The position numbers were made by a program, and so were the translations under genes. From assembly GCA_951230915.1 (NCBI GenBank), contig OX579641.1, positions 3,658,001 to 3,722,000 of the forward strand: a stretch of 64,000 bases of DNA. Direction: 5' to 3'. The notes below the pieces were generated by a model, which was given only the letters and a program-made list of their open reading frames with translations, made no database searches and was not told where the DNA came from. Positions 22,423-36,357 of the stretch are shown one piece after another. Within the stretch, counting starts at the first letter, position 1; every line of letters begins with the position of its first letter. This stretch comes from Antitrichia curtipendula. Taxonomy: Eukaryota; Streptophyta; Bryopsida; Hypnales; Leucodontaceae.

Positions 22423-24720
22423 TATGACCCATGTAAATGTGACTCGACTAAATTGGGTTTATCTTTTTGTTCCTTTGTGACACATAGCATGTAGTTATAG
22501 ATGGGGTGTAGAATATTTCACATCATTCCGTTGGGAGAAGGTAGTCTCCCTACTAAATGTTATGTGCAATGTTAGTGTCACTGAATAATTAGGAAGTTAT
22601 AGATAGTCATTGGGTGATTGGAAAGTTGCAACATTGGAAGCTCTTGCTTTCTAGTGGAGCAAAACAAATCCCCTAACATTGGGTAATAATGTTATGAACT
22701 CAAATGGGATTTATAATAGTAAATATTTTATAAATAAAACTAGATAATAGGTGATAAATTGAATGAAAATATGTAATATGGATGAAAAATGGTCAAATGG
22801 CATGGATTAACTTTTGGGTTTGTAAGAAGACAAGATATTGGTTTCAATTTGAAATTTCTAAAAATAGATTTGTCATCCAAATAATTTCTTGCTAACTGAA
22901 AAAGAGCTTGAATATGAGAAAATGGATATGATGTGCATAAATACAATTTTTTTTATTTGGAGGATTATGTAGGAACTTATTTTTTACCACTCGATGATTA
23001 AAATTAAAGAATTTTAATTTATAATTTGAACTTGTAAACCAATTTGATGATGAAAGTTGAAAAACACATATCTCTGATGAGTCAAGGCTAATTTGTCTTT
23101 TATATGACCTCGCTTCTAAGAAAGTTCATTTAGAGTGTCTATTAGAACCCACGTGCAGACAAAACTATGAACCCCCTATATACTTTTTGAATTTTAAATA
23201 AAAACTTTGGACCCCCTATATAATTTTTGAATTTAAAATTTAAAAAATAAAAAATATATGAACAGATTCTTCTTCTTTGAAAGTTTATGTTTTGAATTAT
23301 TGATATTTTTGTTTGTTAATAACAATTAGTTACAAAATTTTGAAGTAAAAAGATACACTACAGAATTGAAAATAATTTTTATATTCCAATATTACATAAG
23401 AAAGAATTGTCTAAAAAATGAACAAAATATTCCTAAAAATAACTCTATACTGAAAGCTCATTTTGAGTTGAATATTGATTCAATAGTCATCTAAATATGT
23501 TCTCTATAATTATTTGAGTTAAAAAACATGCCATTTTAGTTCATTTTCAATTTTTTCTAGAAATCATTTCATATTTTATTTGAGTTGGAAATTTTGGCAA
23601 TAGAAACCTATAGCCATTATAAAAAAATGCTCAAAATTTTAGGTTGAAATTGTAGTTTATTAGAAACCACTTGTTCGCACGTGATTTGTTGTAGTAGAAC
23701 TAAGTGCACCCCTTAAGTTGAATCCCCACCATCAAACTTAAATACTATACTTCTAGAATACAATACATACTATACATACATGTATATGAAACATGTAGAT
23801 ATATGTTATATGATATATGGATATTTATAAATATATAATATATGATATACACACGTTATTGTTACGAAATATAGTACCAATATCCCATATCATTTGTAGT
23901 GACAGTAGTTTCCAAAAAAATTTAAAAAGGAGAGGGTACATAATGAATTTCATAAATATATTGTGATTGTCGCTTAATTAATTGACAGATTGTGGCATTT
24001 ATATCATTGTGTATCCAAAAGATATACTATGCTTTATGAGAATATGTGGATCAAAGATAGAGCAGTTTTATTTTATTTCACTTGTTCATAGTATCAAATT
24101 TTTGTTAGTGATTCAAATCACTAGCTTCTAAAATTCCAAATACTTGTACAATTGGGTATAGTTGAAGGATTGCAACTAGTACACTCTTCACTCTATTAAG
24201 AATTGTTTTTTAAAATAATGTTACTCCTACAAACATGGAGCCATACTAAATAGAACCTTTATCATCAATTATTGTAGACTATACTTCACCCCACATTTGT
24301 GGTGATAAAATGGTGTATTACTTTAGAGGCTGATACTTTGTTTGTTCGACCACACCAACTATATAGATAATTGTAATATTATTCAAAGTAAAAGAAAAAC
24401 TTGATCATTGAATAGTGTGGATAATTCCTAAAGTCCTAAGGGCATTTTCCTACCAATACCACTTAAAATTGCTACTTCTGTTGCGTTCATCCAAAACAAA
24501 AGAATTAAGAATAAAAATATCTAACCTACTATCTTGTATCAAAATTATTTCAAATCATGTGGTAAAAATTTCTTAATGTTTGACTGTACAAATTGAAAGA
24601 TTTTAGCATTCAAAGAGAAAGAATTTTTTTTTTCTTTCAAAAAGATACTTTGATTGCTTCGATTGCTTGCAAAACAAGAAGCTCCATTACTTTCACATCA
24701 CTAACTCATATGAACTTGCC
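22423..24720. other. AT-rich gene-free stretch
   Basis: No exon, RNA gene or repeat family was recognised apart from a small internal near-repeat of a GACCCCCTATATAxTTTTTGAA phrase around 23170-23240. Confidence 0.5.
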
Positions 24721-24802
24721 CGAAATCCATTTTGTCCCCTATAAGGACATGTGGCGATTGGCGAAATCCATTTTGTCCCCTATAAGGACATGTGGCGATT
24801 GG
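24721..24802. repeat. Perfect 41-bp tandem duplication
   Basis: The 41-bp unit starting CGAAATCCATTTTGTCCCCT occurs twice without a mismatch (24721-24761 and 24762-24802), about 220 bp past the stop codon of the SAC phosphatase gene, probably in or near its 3' UTR. Confidence 0.85.
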
Positions 24803-25022
24803 CGAAGGGTATTGAGATTCCTCAACGGTACAATTGGGCTTCAAATTTTATATTCCTTGACATAATCTCAGTAAGGATCACGTTCAATCATTCAATGACG
24901 ACGCTGCCAAGTAGTCAATCATGATCCTATCTGCCATTCCTGACTGCTCTTGTCATGAAAAGCGGGGTGACACGCCATGTCCAACCCTCGATCAATCACG
25001 ACTGAGCAAATGAGGATATCAA

Positions 25023-28000
25023 TCAATGCTTCACTATTCTACAAATGACATCTGCTTCAGGTGTCCAGCGCTTCAAAGAGGGAGTGAAATCTAGGGCCTC
25101 TGATGCTTCTGGCATCAACCTGCAGTCCTCATCACCCACGTTGTGAAACTGACTGAGAGCGGCCTCCATGAACTGTGTCACCATCTCCTCGTCTGACAAG
25201 TCTTCAGCCACTTCGGCAGAGTAATACTCTCCGTCTTCACTGGTATCAGAAATCAGAGACTCCAGAGTTGGCCCCTGCACCACCACGCTTGCAATTCAGA
25301 TGGAAGGACCTACACAAAAACATGGGCTCACAAAAGATCTTTACCCCTAAGGAAAATACGTAGGGCTCCTCAGTCCTTTAGCTCTAGCAGGCTTATAAGA
25401 TATTCATTGTAAGAACAAATAGATCGAAAGAAGACCGTCGTGTTTTTACAACTTTATGCTGTGTTAGTACTCATGTTACTCAACTACTGTGAAAACATTT
25501 TGTACCCCAAATGAAGAACACTCCTGTAGCTAGAGGCTTTCTAATGCAAGAATTGAAAACTGAGCATAAAAAGAACCCTAGCAAAAAAAAGGAATAGAAT
25601 TGAACCTTGCAGTATTGTTGGTAGTGCTGGTTAGCTTCACTGTGCTCAACTGTTCCTGGAAGAAGACCAGTTCCATACCAAGAGTCGTAGTCGGAGGATG
25701 CTTGCAATAGGTACCTGTCCAACAAAAAGTATGCTTTAATGCTCCGAACTAAACAGTTCCCAGCATGCAAATAGGACGAACTTGAGATGCTGAATTAAAG
25801 AGACAATATTTCTGCAAATCTCTCGTTTCAAAGAATATTTACTAAGTAATATGAGATTTGATTTTATACTTGTCATACAGCTCCTCTTCCGCTACTGGGC
25901 TGTACAATGACAGCCAATCTACCCCAACCAATTCTTGTTCGAGTTCATCTGCAGATTTGACTGGTGCTGAGCCTTGTACAGAACTTGGGACCACTGAAGC
26001 AGGATGGTCTTGGTTCTTGGATCCAAATAGCCAATTTGGACTCTTTAATAGGACTTCCCTGAAAATCACACTCAAAAGTTCAATAGAGGTACTCTTAAAT
26101 AAAACTCGAAAGTATAGTAATGAACTTAAGACCATCAACTGAGTACTCTGCGGCTGGCGAGAAATTAGAAACCAAATATATCACCTTGAACGTCAATGTC
26201 CTTTAAAGAATAGCGAACCCTCTTAAATATTGTGCTTCTAGACTCTTGAGTACCACAAAACTGATGTTCATGTGCATTCAAAACAAATACACAATTGAAG
26301 GTAGATAATAGATACACTGCAAACAAGTACAAGAAATCTCACACGCATGCCGAAAATTTACATCTACAAGCCGGCCTCAAACTGACAATCTGTTCCAGTC
26401 TTCTTCGTAAACTCGGTGTGCAGTCACTGCAACAATATGTACACACTTTATATAGTACAGCGCACTTACACAGCTTCAGGAGTGGACCAAGGTGCTGGAA
26501 AGTGCTTCATGTCCTCTGGTAATTCTGATCCACGAGGCTGCATGCTTTGTTCAGAGGCACAGTTCACCTGAAAATTATCATAAAAAGTTACTCATAAAGC
26601 GCATATGATGCCAACATTCTTAGCGACACCGACGACTTCAAATATGTTGACAACGATCGTAATAATTCACCTGAAGAAGTTTGTCGAAGGAAGTGAGTTT
26701 CCTGCAATGGTAATCATCCGGATGGCGACATGAAACAGGCCTGGCCGCATTCCTTTTCCGGTGTGCTTGCACAGTGACCGCACCGGTTATCGCCGGAGGA
26801 GTCCTACATATCACACAGCAAAAGACAAAGACAACCGATTCTTAACAATTGAAGACATCAAATCCTCACCTGTACCTTAATCCTATCAATATTTAGGTAA
26901 TACTGATTTCAATGTATTTAGAGTAAGGACATTTACATTGTGCCTTTACTTATTGATTTCCCATGACGCAAAGGAACTCCTGAACTGAATCGAATCCACG
27001 ACCGACACAATAGACAACACAAAATCTGCGGCAGTGACCAATTAGTCGAATGATACTGTTTGCGGCTTCTCATTATAACACAAAGTAGAGAAAGAAACAG
27101 AAGAATTAACCAATAAGTTACCAGTTCGTGGATTGAGTTATATCCAACTAGTTGACTGCATCCACTTGAGAAATATAGGATCTCTTTGATATCTGATATT
27201 GTGATGAGTTGAGATGTGATCAGTTTTGAGATTTGCCAAGTAATTAGATGAACAAATTAACCTCATTTCAACACAATTGCACATTTGAATGTCTTCGTTG
27301 CTTCATTGTCTATATACTTGGGTAAAAATGCATGCAGAACCACAACATAGAAGGCATTTCTCTTACTTATCATCCATTGAGAAGTCATCCTCGTATCCAG
27401 CCACATGCAAATAATAGTCAGAGTCCAACTCCCACAGTGCCGGTTTCTCCCCCTGTGCTCGGAAGTGGCCAAGGAACCTGAACCCCAAACCCCTCAGGTA
27501 ATTCGTACTGAGAAAGTTTGAAAACTCACCAAACCATAGAAGTACTTTGTCGAAGCTATAGAGAGAAGGATGGACACTGATCTACAGTGACAGATACCCA
27601 GTTATACAAGCTATGCTTTACACTGGAATACAATGTTGTAATGAGCTTTGTGGATTCTAGAACACAACACTCACAGGTTCATTGCATCTTGCTTCTCTCT
27701 ATCGGTGAAGGTGTTGCTGTAGAAGCGTCTGATAGAATTCAGAATTTCGGTTGACTGAGTTGCAGCTTTCCACCTGCCCTGCCTCTCTGGAAAGACCTGG
27801 GAGAAACAACCAAATGAATCCCAATTAACTACACACGTGGCTGCTGAGTAACTTGCCTTTAACGATAGCAGGCCCAAATTGAGTATCCTTCTTAGAATCC
27901 TGAATTCAGAAGATGTCCTTGTATTCTCCTTAAAACTATGCTCACATATCAAAATTTGACAATCCCAAAGCAATTTAGAGAGAAAACATATCAATAAGAA

Positions 28001-30931
28001 TCAAAGCGGAGTGAAGTATATACTCACTGTGTTATGTGCGGGAGAGCCTCCATACTGAAGCGCTAGGACATTCCCCATATTCTCGTACATAGACATCAAG
28101 GTTACTGCTACCTTTCCGTTCATGTGAACTTCAGAACTGTCGGACAAACCAACGGCATGAAGCTGGCGGCCAATTGCAGCTAGGCCAAACGCATACTGGG
28201 CAACATTGGTGCGATCAATGCAATCGATACAATTTGTTCTAAGCACCCCACTCTGGAACCTTTGGTCCCTTTTCCAGTCACGACCCATTGAAGCTTCCGT
28301 TGTTGCTGAAGGTGCAGCTTCACTGCACAGTGATAAATACATGCCAACAGTGAGCGAAGAGCCAATATCCAAAAATAGGGAAACATGTAGTAGAATATCA
28401 GACAAGCAACCTAAAATTGAGATAAGAGCAACCTACGTGGACGCATTTGCAGCATGCTGGTGTTGAGCTGACTTGGAGAGTCCACGAACACCACTATAAT
28501 ACATGTCGGTAAGATCCAGGGTGTCATTGGCTACTTTTCCCAAGACAGCAATAACGTTTGTCATCTTACTGCAAAAACAGTCAAGAGTGAGATGTATTCT
28601 CCTTTGAAAAATCGAACGAACACAGCAAGATGCACCATCATTTGTGACCTCATAAAAAGGGAAAGAGGACAAAGACTTCAGAGTTAGAATACATATAGCA
28701 AAGTAAAACAGTACCTCTTCGAGTACTTGTGATAATCCCAATGTATAAAATTAAGACCAGTCTCCTCAGAAAGAATGGAATTTAGATATGTTACTGCTTG
28801 GGCAAACTCACGGCGCAGAATCATTTCTCGAGGCCTTTTTTCTTGAGTCTGCGGTTCATGTCAGTAAGATGTTAAGAAACACGGAACAGTTCACTACTCA
28901 CTTTACAACATCAAATTTAAAGTGTTGGAAACTAAGTATTACCTTAATAAGGTTCAAGATGGTGATGGGATTCCCGTATCTATTTTCTAAATCCTCGAAA
29001 TGAAGTTTGGTAGCATTATACATTGGATCGATCCTTCGCACTGCATTTCAATGATGAAAAATTAATACATGACCACATATGAACACGAGAAAATGAGCCA
29101 AAGGGATGACGCACAAATTTCTCGAATAGGCTTACAGTGTATATCAGGCTTGGCATTGAGGCGAGAAGCCTCTTGTGACCAGAAAAGGGGTATAGATCCC
29201 CGAACTTGCACAACTGAGCTTATTCGCTCATATCCAGGCCCAGATCCGGTCTCGTCGACCACAATTTGTTCGGTCTCCACATCATTTGCAACTCGTCCTT
29301 TGTCATTAACTCCACGTTTCAAATACCTATCACCAAGTCTGCAGTCAGTCACCAAAATGCAGCTCTAATTGCTAAAGAGTGCCACGAACAGCAGAATGCT
29401 TATCTGGTAGCAGATTTCTCACCTTGTACCAGCAAAATGTCTGGATCTTCTCGAAATAAGAAAAATGCTGAACAAGCGTCCGAACGTGCTGAAATTTGAC
29501 TGCATATTGCACGACAAAGTTAACGACAACAATAAGATGAAATATTCAAGGAGGTCATCGAAGCTGAATGTTAGCCCAATTCAAATATACAAGGTATAAG
29601 CATCAGCAAAGTTCTATAAAAGACCCAAGACCTCCAGAATCTGCTCAAGAGAATCACAACAATGTCTGTTAAAATATCGGGTGTTCCAGAACGTTACAAG
29701 ATTAGAAGCGGGTGACTTTGTTTACCTGCTCAAAGAAACCATGCATCAAAGCAACTGTCCACAGTGTGTTCTTGACCTCCTGGCGAATTCCACGCGAGAG
29801 AAACGCATTCCACACGAACATGTTTTCGTACGGCATACTCGTATCATCTCGTAAAATCTCATTCCGCTGCACAGTCTGCATGATGCGATACGTGTAGCTA
29901 AAGTAAAAGTCCTTGGTAAGATCCACGCCCTGGAGCAGCCGCTTGTACCTAATTGATAACACAGCATTGACACCGTCAGTACCGCCTAAACCCTAAACAT
30001 CAAAGAAGTTCTAATCCACGATTAAAGGTAGGAAAGACAACCTTATTTCATCGTACGACATTGCAATATCTGTCTGCACTGAACGATCTGGGACTGGGAT
30101 CAAAAGACTTTCTCCAACGGTGTAGATCGCATGTCCACAGAGAGTTCCAACTTGCCGGCGCTTCGTCACCAAAATCAAGTAGTAGCATTCTAGGAATTTT
30201 ATGAAACCTGCGGTGAAAAACAGAAAAACACAAACAAAACGAGAAGACTGCACTTAGCTTCACGCGCATGCGAATACCTTAAGTGATACAGTACACTAGC
30301 ACTAGTCACGAGCAGAGAAACCCTAGAATAAGCTGAGTTAACACTTAAAACCCTAGATAAAGAAACCGTGAGTTATTCGTGCATACAGAAACCAAAGCAA
30401 GTTCGCAATATTAAAGTGCAACCCAGCATGTTTTAAAAACCCTACCGACAATGCCGTATGCTTTCGTGACCCGGGTCAATCCTCCAGTCGATTTGTTGCC
30501 ATCATCAATCGTAAACAACAAATCGAAGTACTCACGTTTCGTGTACACCACAGGGTCCTCACAAAGGCAAAGCTCCGTCGGTTCAGACCTGTCGATCTTC
30601 AGCACTCGCCAGTGTTGCTTGCTTTTGTCCCTCCCAACAATGTAAAATCTCTGTAAAACAGAACGCAATTCAGAACGCAAAATTGCTCGCCTCTAACACA
30701 CAACAATTAAACGGAAGCAGATCGACGGGTTGCAAACTCTCCGGTCAGCAATCGTGCATCTAAACGAATAGGATTTGCAACCTCGCGAAGGAATTCCAGA
30801 GCCCGAGAAAAAAACACAAAACAGAAACATACCGCTCTTGTCTCGTAGACATAAAACTTCTCCAGAATGTACATATCAGGATTGACAGCGTTCTCCATTG
30901 ATCGATATGGGCAAACCATGCGGGGAGGCAT
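25023..30931 (-). CDS. SAC-domain phosphoinositide phosphatase (plant SAC2-5 class)
   Basis: Seventeen exons join exactly in frame (2634 nt, 877 aa): 30931-30833, 30650-30446, 30207-30042, 29948-29726, 29499-29423, 29326-29136, 29040-28943, 28848-28715, 28568-28437, 28322-28028, 27796-27675, 27477-27367, 26803-26671, 26567-26470, 26058-25870, 25714-25606, 25274-25023. All introns are GT-AG. The SAC domain runs from about residue 100 ([18 protein letters not shown]) to about 540. The catalytic Cys-x5-Arg loop is [10 protein letters not shown] with Cys473 and Arg479. Upstream blocks [12 protein letters not shown] and [11 protein letters not shown] are typical. The C-terminal third has the VDWL...EEELYDKY motif seen in the plant SAC2-5 group, which act on PI(3,5)P2 at the tonoplast in Arabidopsis. 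No transmembrane helix is seen, unlike the SAC6-8 class. Slightly longer than Arabidopsis members (about 800-830 aa), the excess being in the tail. Confidence 0.95.
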
Positions 30932-31700
30932 CACTCCTTAGCAACCTCGGATTCCACGCCTACCAATTCAAAACCAATCTGTCAACAAACCTTCCTTCGC
31001 TACTGCCCAATTATCACTGAATTGGCTACTTCCCAACCGTGCGTCCTCCACAACCCGCTATCTCTTGCTAAAGTGTCAATCGCCATGGCTGTCTCAAAGT
31101 TTTAAATAAAAGCAAAGCTCCGTCACTTTTACTTCACTGGTTCCAAACTAAAATTCCAATTCAGCGAAAGCTAATTACACAACTTCAAACTAGAGTGCGC
31201 GACCTCTACAATTCTAAATTTACAACTTCAAAACTAATTATACACAACTTCAAAAACAAGAATTCCAATTCCGCGAAAATCGTTACCGATGTACAACTTG
31301 CTTAATTCCACCAATCCAAAAAAAGAAACATTCCAGTCTAGCCATCTTTTACGTTAAGAAATACAAAGTCACGAGCTTGACTGCAGAAACCCTACTCCTC
31401 CACTCCTCCAACTTAGTTCCTCGTAGCAAACCGAATGGCTCCCCCAAGCGCTTGAAGATAGAAGAGCGTGTACCTGAGTCATCAAGGAACGAACAATCTT
31501 CACCGACAGGCTACATGATTCGAGATTCGGTTTCGTCGAAACTGCGCAAACAAAAGCAAAGCCACCACCACTTCTCAAAAACAGAAGACGGGTGCTGGAT
31601 TGGAGGCTTTGGAAGAAAGCGAGAGATGCCGTGAGAGTGGAGGCGTGGAACGAATCCAGAGAACTCACGAATGTTCCAGTTTTCCAGAAAGTGAAGTTAC
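30932..31700 (-). other. Probable 5' UTR, 5' UTR intron and promoter of the SAC gene
   Basis: The stretch is less AT-rich than the desert that follows. On the minus strand it contains CT-rich sequence and a CTCAG|GTACACG donor near 31474, which could start a leader intron. Open frames at 31369-31668 (both strands) have Ser-rich, low-complexity products and no homology I recognise, so they are not called. No clear TATA box was found. Confidence 0.35.
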
Positions 31701-34700
31701 ACTCCGTCCATTAATTTATTATGTTAGTGAGTGTGACACTAATTCACGAAGTCACACTATTTGCGATATATTTGAGTTGAAGTTTTACTGTGTTTCTACT
31801 TCCACAACTGAAGTGTGAATTTGTACGGACGCCTATTTTTCAGTCACACTAATTTTGAGCACTCTATTTATACTGTATGTGAGACTGTAAAAAGGATCCC
31901 AGTTCTAGTGTAAAATAGGGTTAACCCCTAAATGCAGGAGGCACCAAATTCTGGTGTCAACAAAACTTTGAAGTTAAATAAAACCTTACCAACTCACTAT
32001 TTTTAGTAGTTTTTTTAGGCAAATTCTTTTTGAAGGTTAGTTTTAGCATCAAAAATTTGATTTTGAAAATAAATGATTATTTTTTTTCAGTGGAAGATTT
32101 GGTGCAAGGGTGTTCATTACAAATCTTGATTTTCTAATGTTGAGGGCTCTTGGAAATGAGCCTCAAATACATTAAATCTTGGAGAGAGATCACAGTAGAA
32201 ATTCATTTTAAAATTTGTGGAGTAGATTTTCAGAAGTTGTAAATTGATTGGGTTTGTGCATGTTATGTCCTTTAACCTCATATTTTTTTGGTGACCTCAA
32301 TTTTAGATTTGACATGTGAAAAGAGAGTGAAAGACTTCAAATCACTTTTACAATTTTAACACCTTCATTATCAAACATTATATTCTTTCAATCTATAAAT
32401 GATATTGTTTTTTGTTTTTTTTCCATGTCATTTCTAACATGTCTAGTTTGCATTTGTACAGTTACAATTCAAAAAAATGATAAAACTTATCAAAATGTTA
32501 GCTTTTTGTTCAATTATTTTAGAACAAGTTCCAAGAAGCTCAAAAAATGCCTTGGGCATTTAGAAGTTAAGTTTTTTTTTATTAATATTCTTCTTCTTAT
32601 TTTCAGCGAAGTGGAATAAGAGTAGTATGTTCACTTGTTGTAGATATTTATTCTAGAATGTTATTATTCAAAGATACAACAAGAATATATAGTGATTGTT
32701 AGGATAAATCTCTTAACTCCTAAAGGACCATTTGTAGCTTGGGGGACAATTTGGATTTGGGCACGTTCCTATTGTCTTCATATTTGTAGTGAACCTTTTT
32801 GAATTTTTTTTTGAGGTTGTGTAGTTTGCCAAGAGTTTTGTAGATATATAATTTTTGTTTCAATCAGTGCCCGGGAACAAATTTATGGCACAATAAGCCA
32901 AAAACAGAGGTTGGCGGGTGGCACAAAAAATATAAAAATAAGTCAAATAAAGAATTAAATTTTTTTTCCTAAATATTATGTTTTTGTCTATATGTGAAGC
33001 TTTGATTCATTCTATTTGGACTAAAGATGAGAAAGTTATGGACAATCTTGTTTTTCAAGCAATCTAAGCATCTTTTTAAAAAACACTTTTTGACCAACTT
33101 TGGATGCTAATATCTTCCAATTTGTATAGTCCAATTTGATAAGGACTAAATCCCTACTTTGGATATTTTGAAAATTTAAAGAGACTCTTTTGAAAGACTT
33201 TGAATTTTGGAATCTTTGTACAATTTCTTTAAGATAGCTTATAATCATCATTTATACATGTAAAACTTTGTTTCACATACTTTTATTAAATATTGCAAAT
33301 GTTATAAGGGTTTTTTCAGTTTTTATGTCATACTTGGCAACAAAAAATATATTAAAAAAATACATGTATAATTTTTATTTGATTGATTAGATTAACATTC
33401 ACATGGGAAAGTTTGAACCAATATATTCTAGCCAATAAAAGAGATGAAAGTTACAAGAAGTTTCATTTTGTGGAAAACAAAGGCAAAAAAAAAATATAAC
33501 ATGAGTCAATTTATGAACTCAATTTTAAAGAAATTCAATAAAAACAAAGCATAGTAAGGATTTCTATTTCTTATTAGAACATTCCCACCATTAGGATTGA
33601 CGATTCTAAATTTAATGTCAAAGTTAGCAGCAATATACAATTTTCTTTCATGTTGTATTATCTTTGACTTCATATATATTTTAAAGATGAATATAAAATA
33701 TTTTTGGCCATTTTTTCAAGTTTGCTCAACCCATTTTTCAACACTTTGACTAAAAATGCACAAGTTATAGGACATACAAGTTTTAAAAGACAAAACTTTA
33801 CATTTAAGAAGGGTTTGAATGAACTTCTTTTAAAAGTGTAGGTACTATGATTTTGCAGTTGGTGGGATTTTTCACTCTAAAATTTAACAAGGATATAAAA
33901 AAAACAAGTTGGCTACATGATCCTATAATTGAATTTATTAAAAAACTAAGAATTAAAAGAAGATGAAAATTGTAGCCTTCGTCTAAGACTTAGTATTCTG
34001 AAGTAGTTTTTGGCCTCAAAACATTAAAATCCTTTAGGAATTAAAACATGAAGATTTCAAACTTATAAAGTACCTTTCTAAAATTCTTGAAAATTTTGAA
34101 ACATCTTTAATTGAATCCACTTTGTGAGAGCTCTATTATATAGAAATTTACAAAAGCCTTTGCCACTACCTACTCAAAAAAATCATGCAATAAATGACCT
34201 CTGCACAACTCATCACGAGGTGCATATTTTGATTCAACCAAAGATTAATACACAATATTAGACATGGTTTGTACAAGAAGGTGATTTTAAACTTATGTTT
34301 CAGCATTCTTCAACTGGATTAATATTTTGAAGAAGAAAGAATCATATAGCACCAAATTTGATAATAATATATACTAGGAAGCAAGAACTACAATGAAATT
34401 TGGCACACCATTTGTATCACCCTAACTCTTATCTTGAATCATGCCTACTTAGGACATTGAGCTTTATAATGAAATGTAATATAGTAGGAGACTTCAAATT
34501 AACTTTTTATAAACTAATTGAAACCCTCTTCAATAGCAATTGAACTATTGGAGGCAAAAGAATACGAGACAAGAAAGCTAGTATGGAGAATGCTTTAGTC
34601 TTACCACTTAACTTCAATTTTCTTGATAAGAAAATTGAAATGAAGTTTAAAATTCAACAAGTTTACTAAATTTATTTAGTGATTTCTATCTCTATCCAAA

Positions 34701-36357
34701 TTTTTTCTCCAAGGTCCAGCCTATGAATTTAATGATTATCAACAATTATGGTGTCTAATTTGTTAGAGGATTTCACGTGTGAAAGTCAACGCACTCCTTT
34801 TTCTCTTGGTTTAGTCAATCAACACATCATTTGAAGCTAAGGTGATGGGTTCAAGAAGTTGCTCTTTATCAAGTGAATTGAAATTGGAATCAATTGGTGC
34901 AATGGATGAATTTTTCAGTGAAAGGAGAATGAAATCCACAATTAATGTACTAAGGAGTTGAATAAGTTTGGAATGCTAGACATTTAATTCTAATTTCTGA
35001 AAGTGAAAGCTTATAGGTTGCTAATTTAATTCATAGGTGGTGTAGTACCGATAATCATATGAAATAGTTTTGTGAATGGGTCATGATGTATGACAAAAGT
35101 AATCCTCTTGTATTTAAATGACACACACTATGGCTTCAAAAAGTGTCCCTCACTAACTAAAAATGGAACATTGAAAACAAAACATTCATCATCATTTTTT
35201 TACTAATTGAAATTAGAACATTTATACTCTTCTCATTCGTTTATAATTATTTTTATGTGCTACACTATCCTTTCACTTTTCATCCATCTTAGGGGTGAAT
35301 TTCATCCCCACTCTTCCCATTTTGTTTGGACCCCATATAGAGACAAGTATCAACTTTCTACATATTAGTTTTGCATTAACAATACTAGACCCTTTTATAG
35401 GGGCAATCTAAAGATTCTAGTGACTTTAAAGACCTGTTAGATTACTCACTTAGTAAACCTGTCTATAGATCTATAGACCTATAGATCAGACACGTAGGCC
35501 TATTGAATGCTTTCCAACACAACTATATTCATCCTTGTAAGGTTAACTCTATTGGTGAAACAAACTCTTCCATTCACTTAAAGTAGCTCTTAAAGCCACC
35601 TTTAAAGAGCTTATTGCATTTGGAGGGAATCTAAAGCCCTTGAAACAATTTTCAATAAAAAATTTTAGGAAGAAAAATGGAAATTGGCATCCAAGTCATT
35701 TCATATTTTTTGGACCTTTGTAGAATTAGTTACAAATTTTTGAAGTTGAAATGCATGGTCACTAAAAGCAATCACCTCCTGAAATGTACACTATTGGTAC
35801 ATCAAAGAAAACAAAATGTACCTCTGTATTATTGGTCACGTTTAGAGCAGGGTCACTTTTTAGAGCACCCTACCTTAGAGTGGGTTCCAAAACAAGTGCT
35901 CATCCTACCTATCGTTGAAACACAGCAGTGAATGGTAAGGTCATCCGCCCATTAAAGTAGGTGGATGCAAGACAATTGGTACAGTAAAAGAGATCAATCA
36001 ATATAAAGTGCCCACACTAGACTGCCTCAATAAAAAAATAAATTAATATATTGAGCTTGGTCTTGTCCACTTAAAAATTATTGATTCCAACCATACTGTG
36101 ATGAGTTCACTTTTTGCACCTAAAGGGCTCGCTGGTTGCGGTATTGACATCAGGTAACTCTATTTTGCAGTGAATATATCATGAAGGTCGTTTTATAGCA
36201 GAACCTTCTCACAGGAATAAAATTTCAAAGCATTTGTTTCCATTGCTTGGTTGCAAATTGCGTCCACCTCAAGCCAGTTCTTCGCAGAGACCAATCGTTG
36301 GAACTTCCGGAATTATGTTAAGTTATCTCTGGCAGAAAGTGTAGGTCCATTTTCAGA
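31701..36357. other. AT-rich gene-free stretch with TTAA-element ends
   Basis: TTAACCCCTAAATGCAGG at 31921 and TTAACTCCTAAAGGACC at about 32712 look like termini of the TTAA element families described elsewhere, but their partners are not found. At 35843-35880 GGGTCACTTTTTAGAGCACC is a solo relative of the foldback at 40663-40967. The last ~150 bases should include the 3' UTR of the RING-CH gene. No other gene is visible. Confidence 0.5.

Noticed and set aside
31369..31668. Overlapping ~90-codon frames on both strands upstream of the SAC gene
   Set aside because: Ser-rich, no recognisable family; better explained as leader and promoter sequence.
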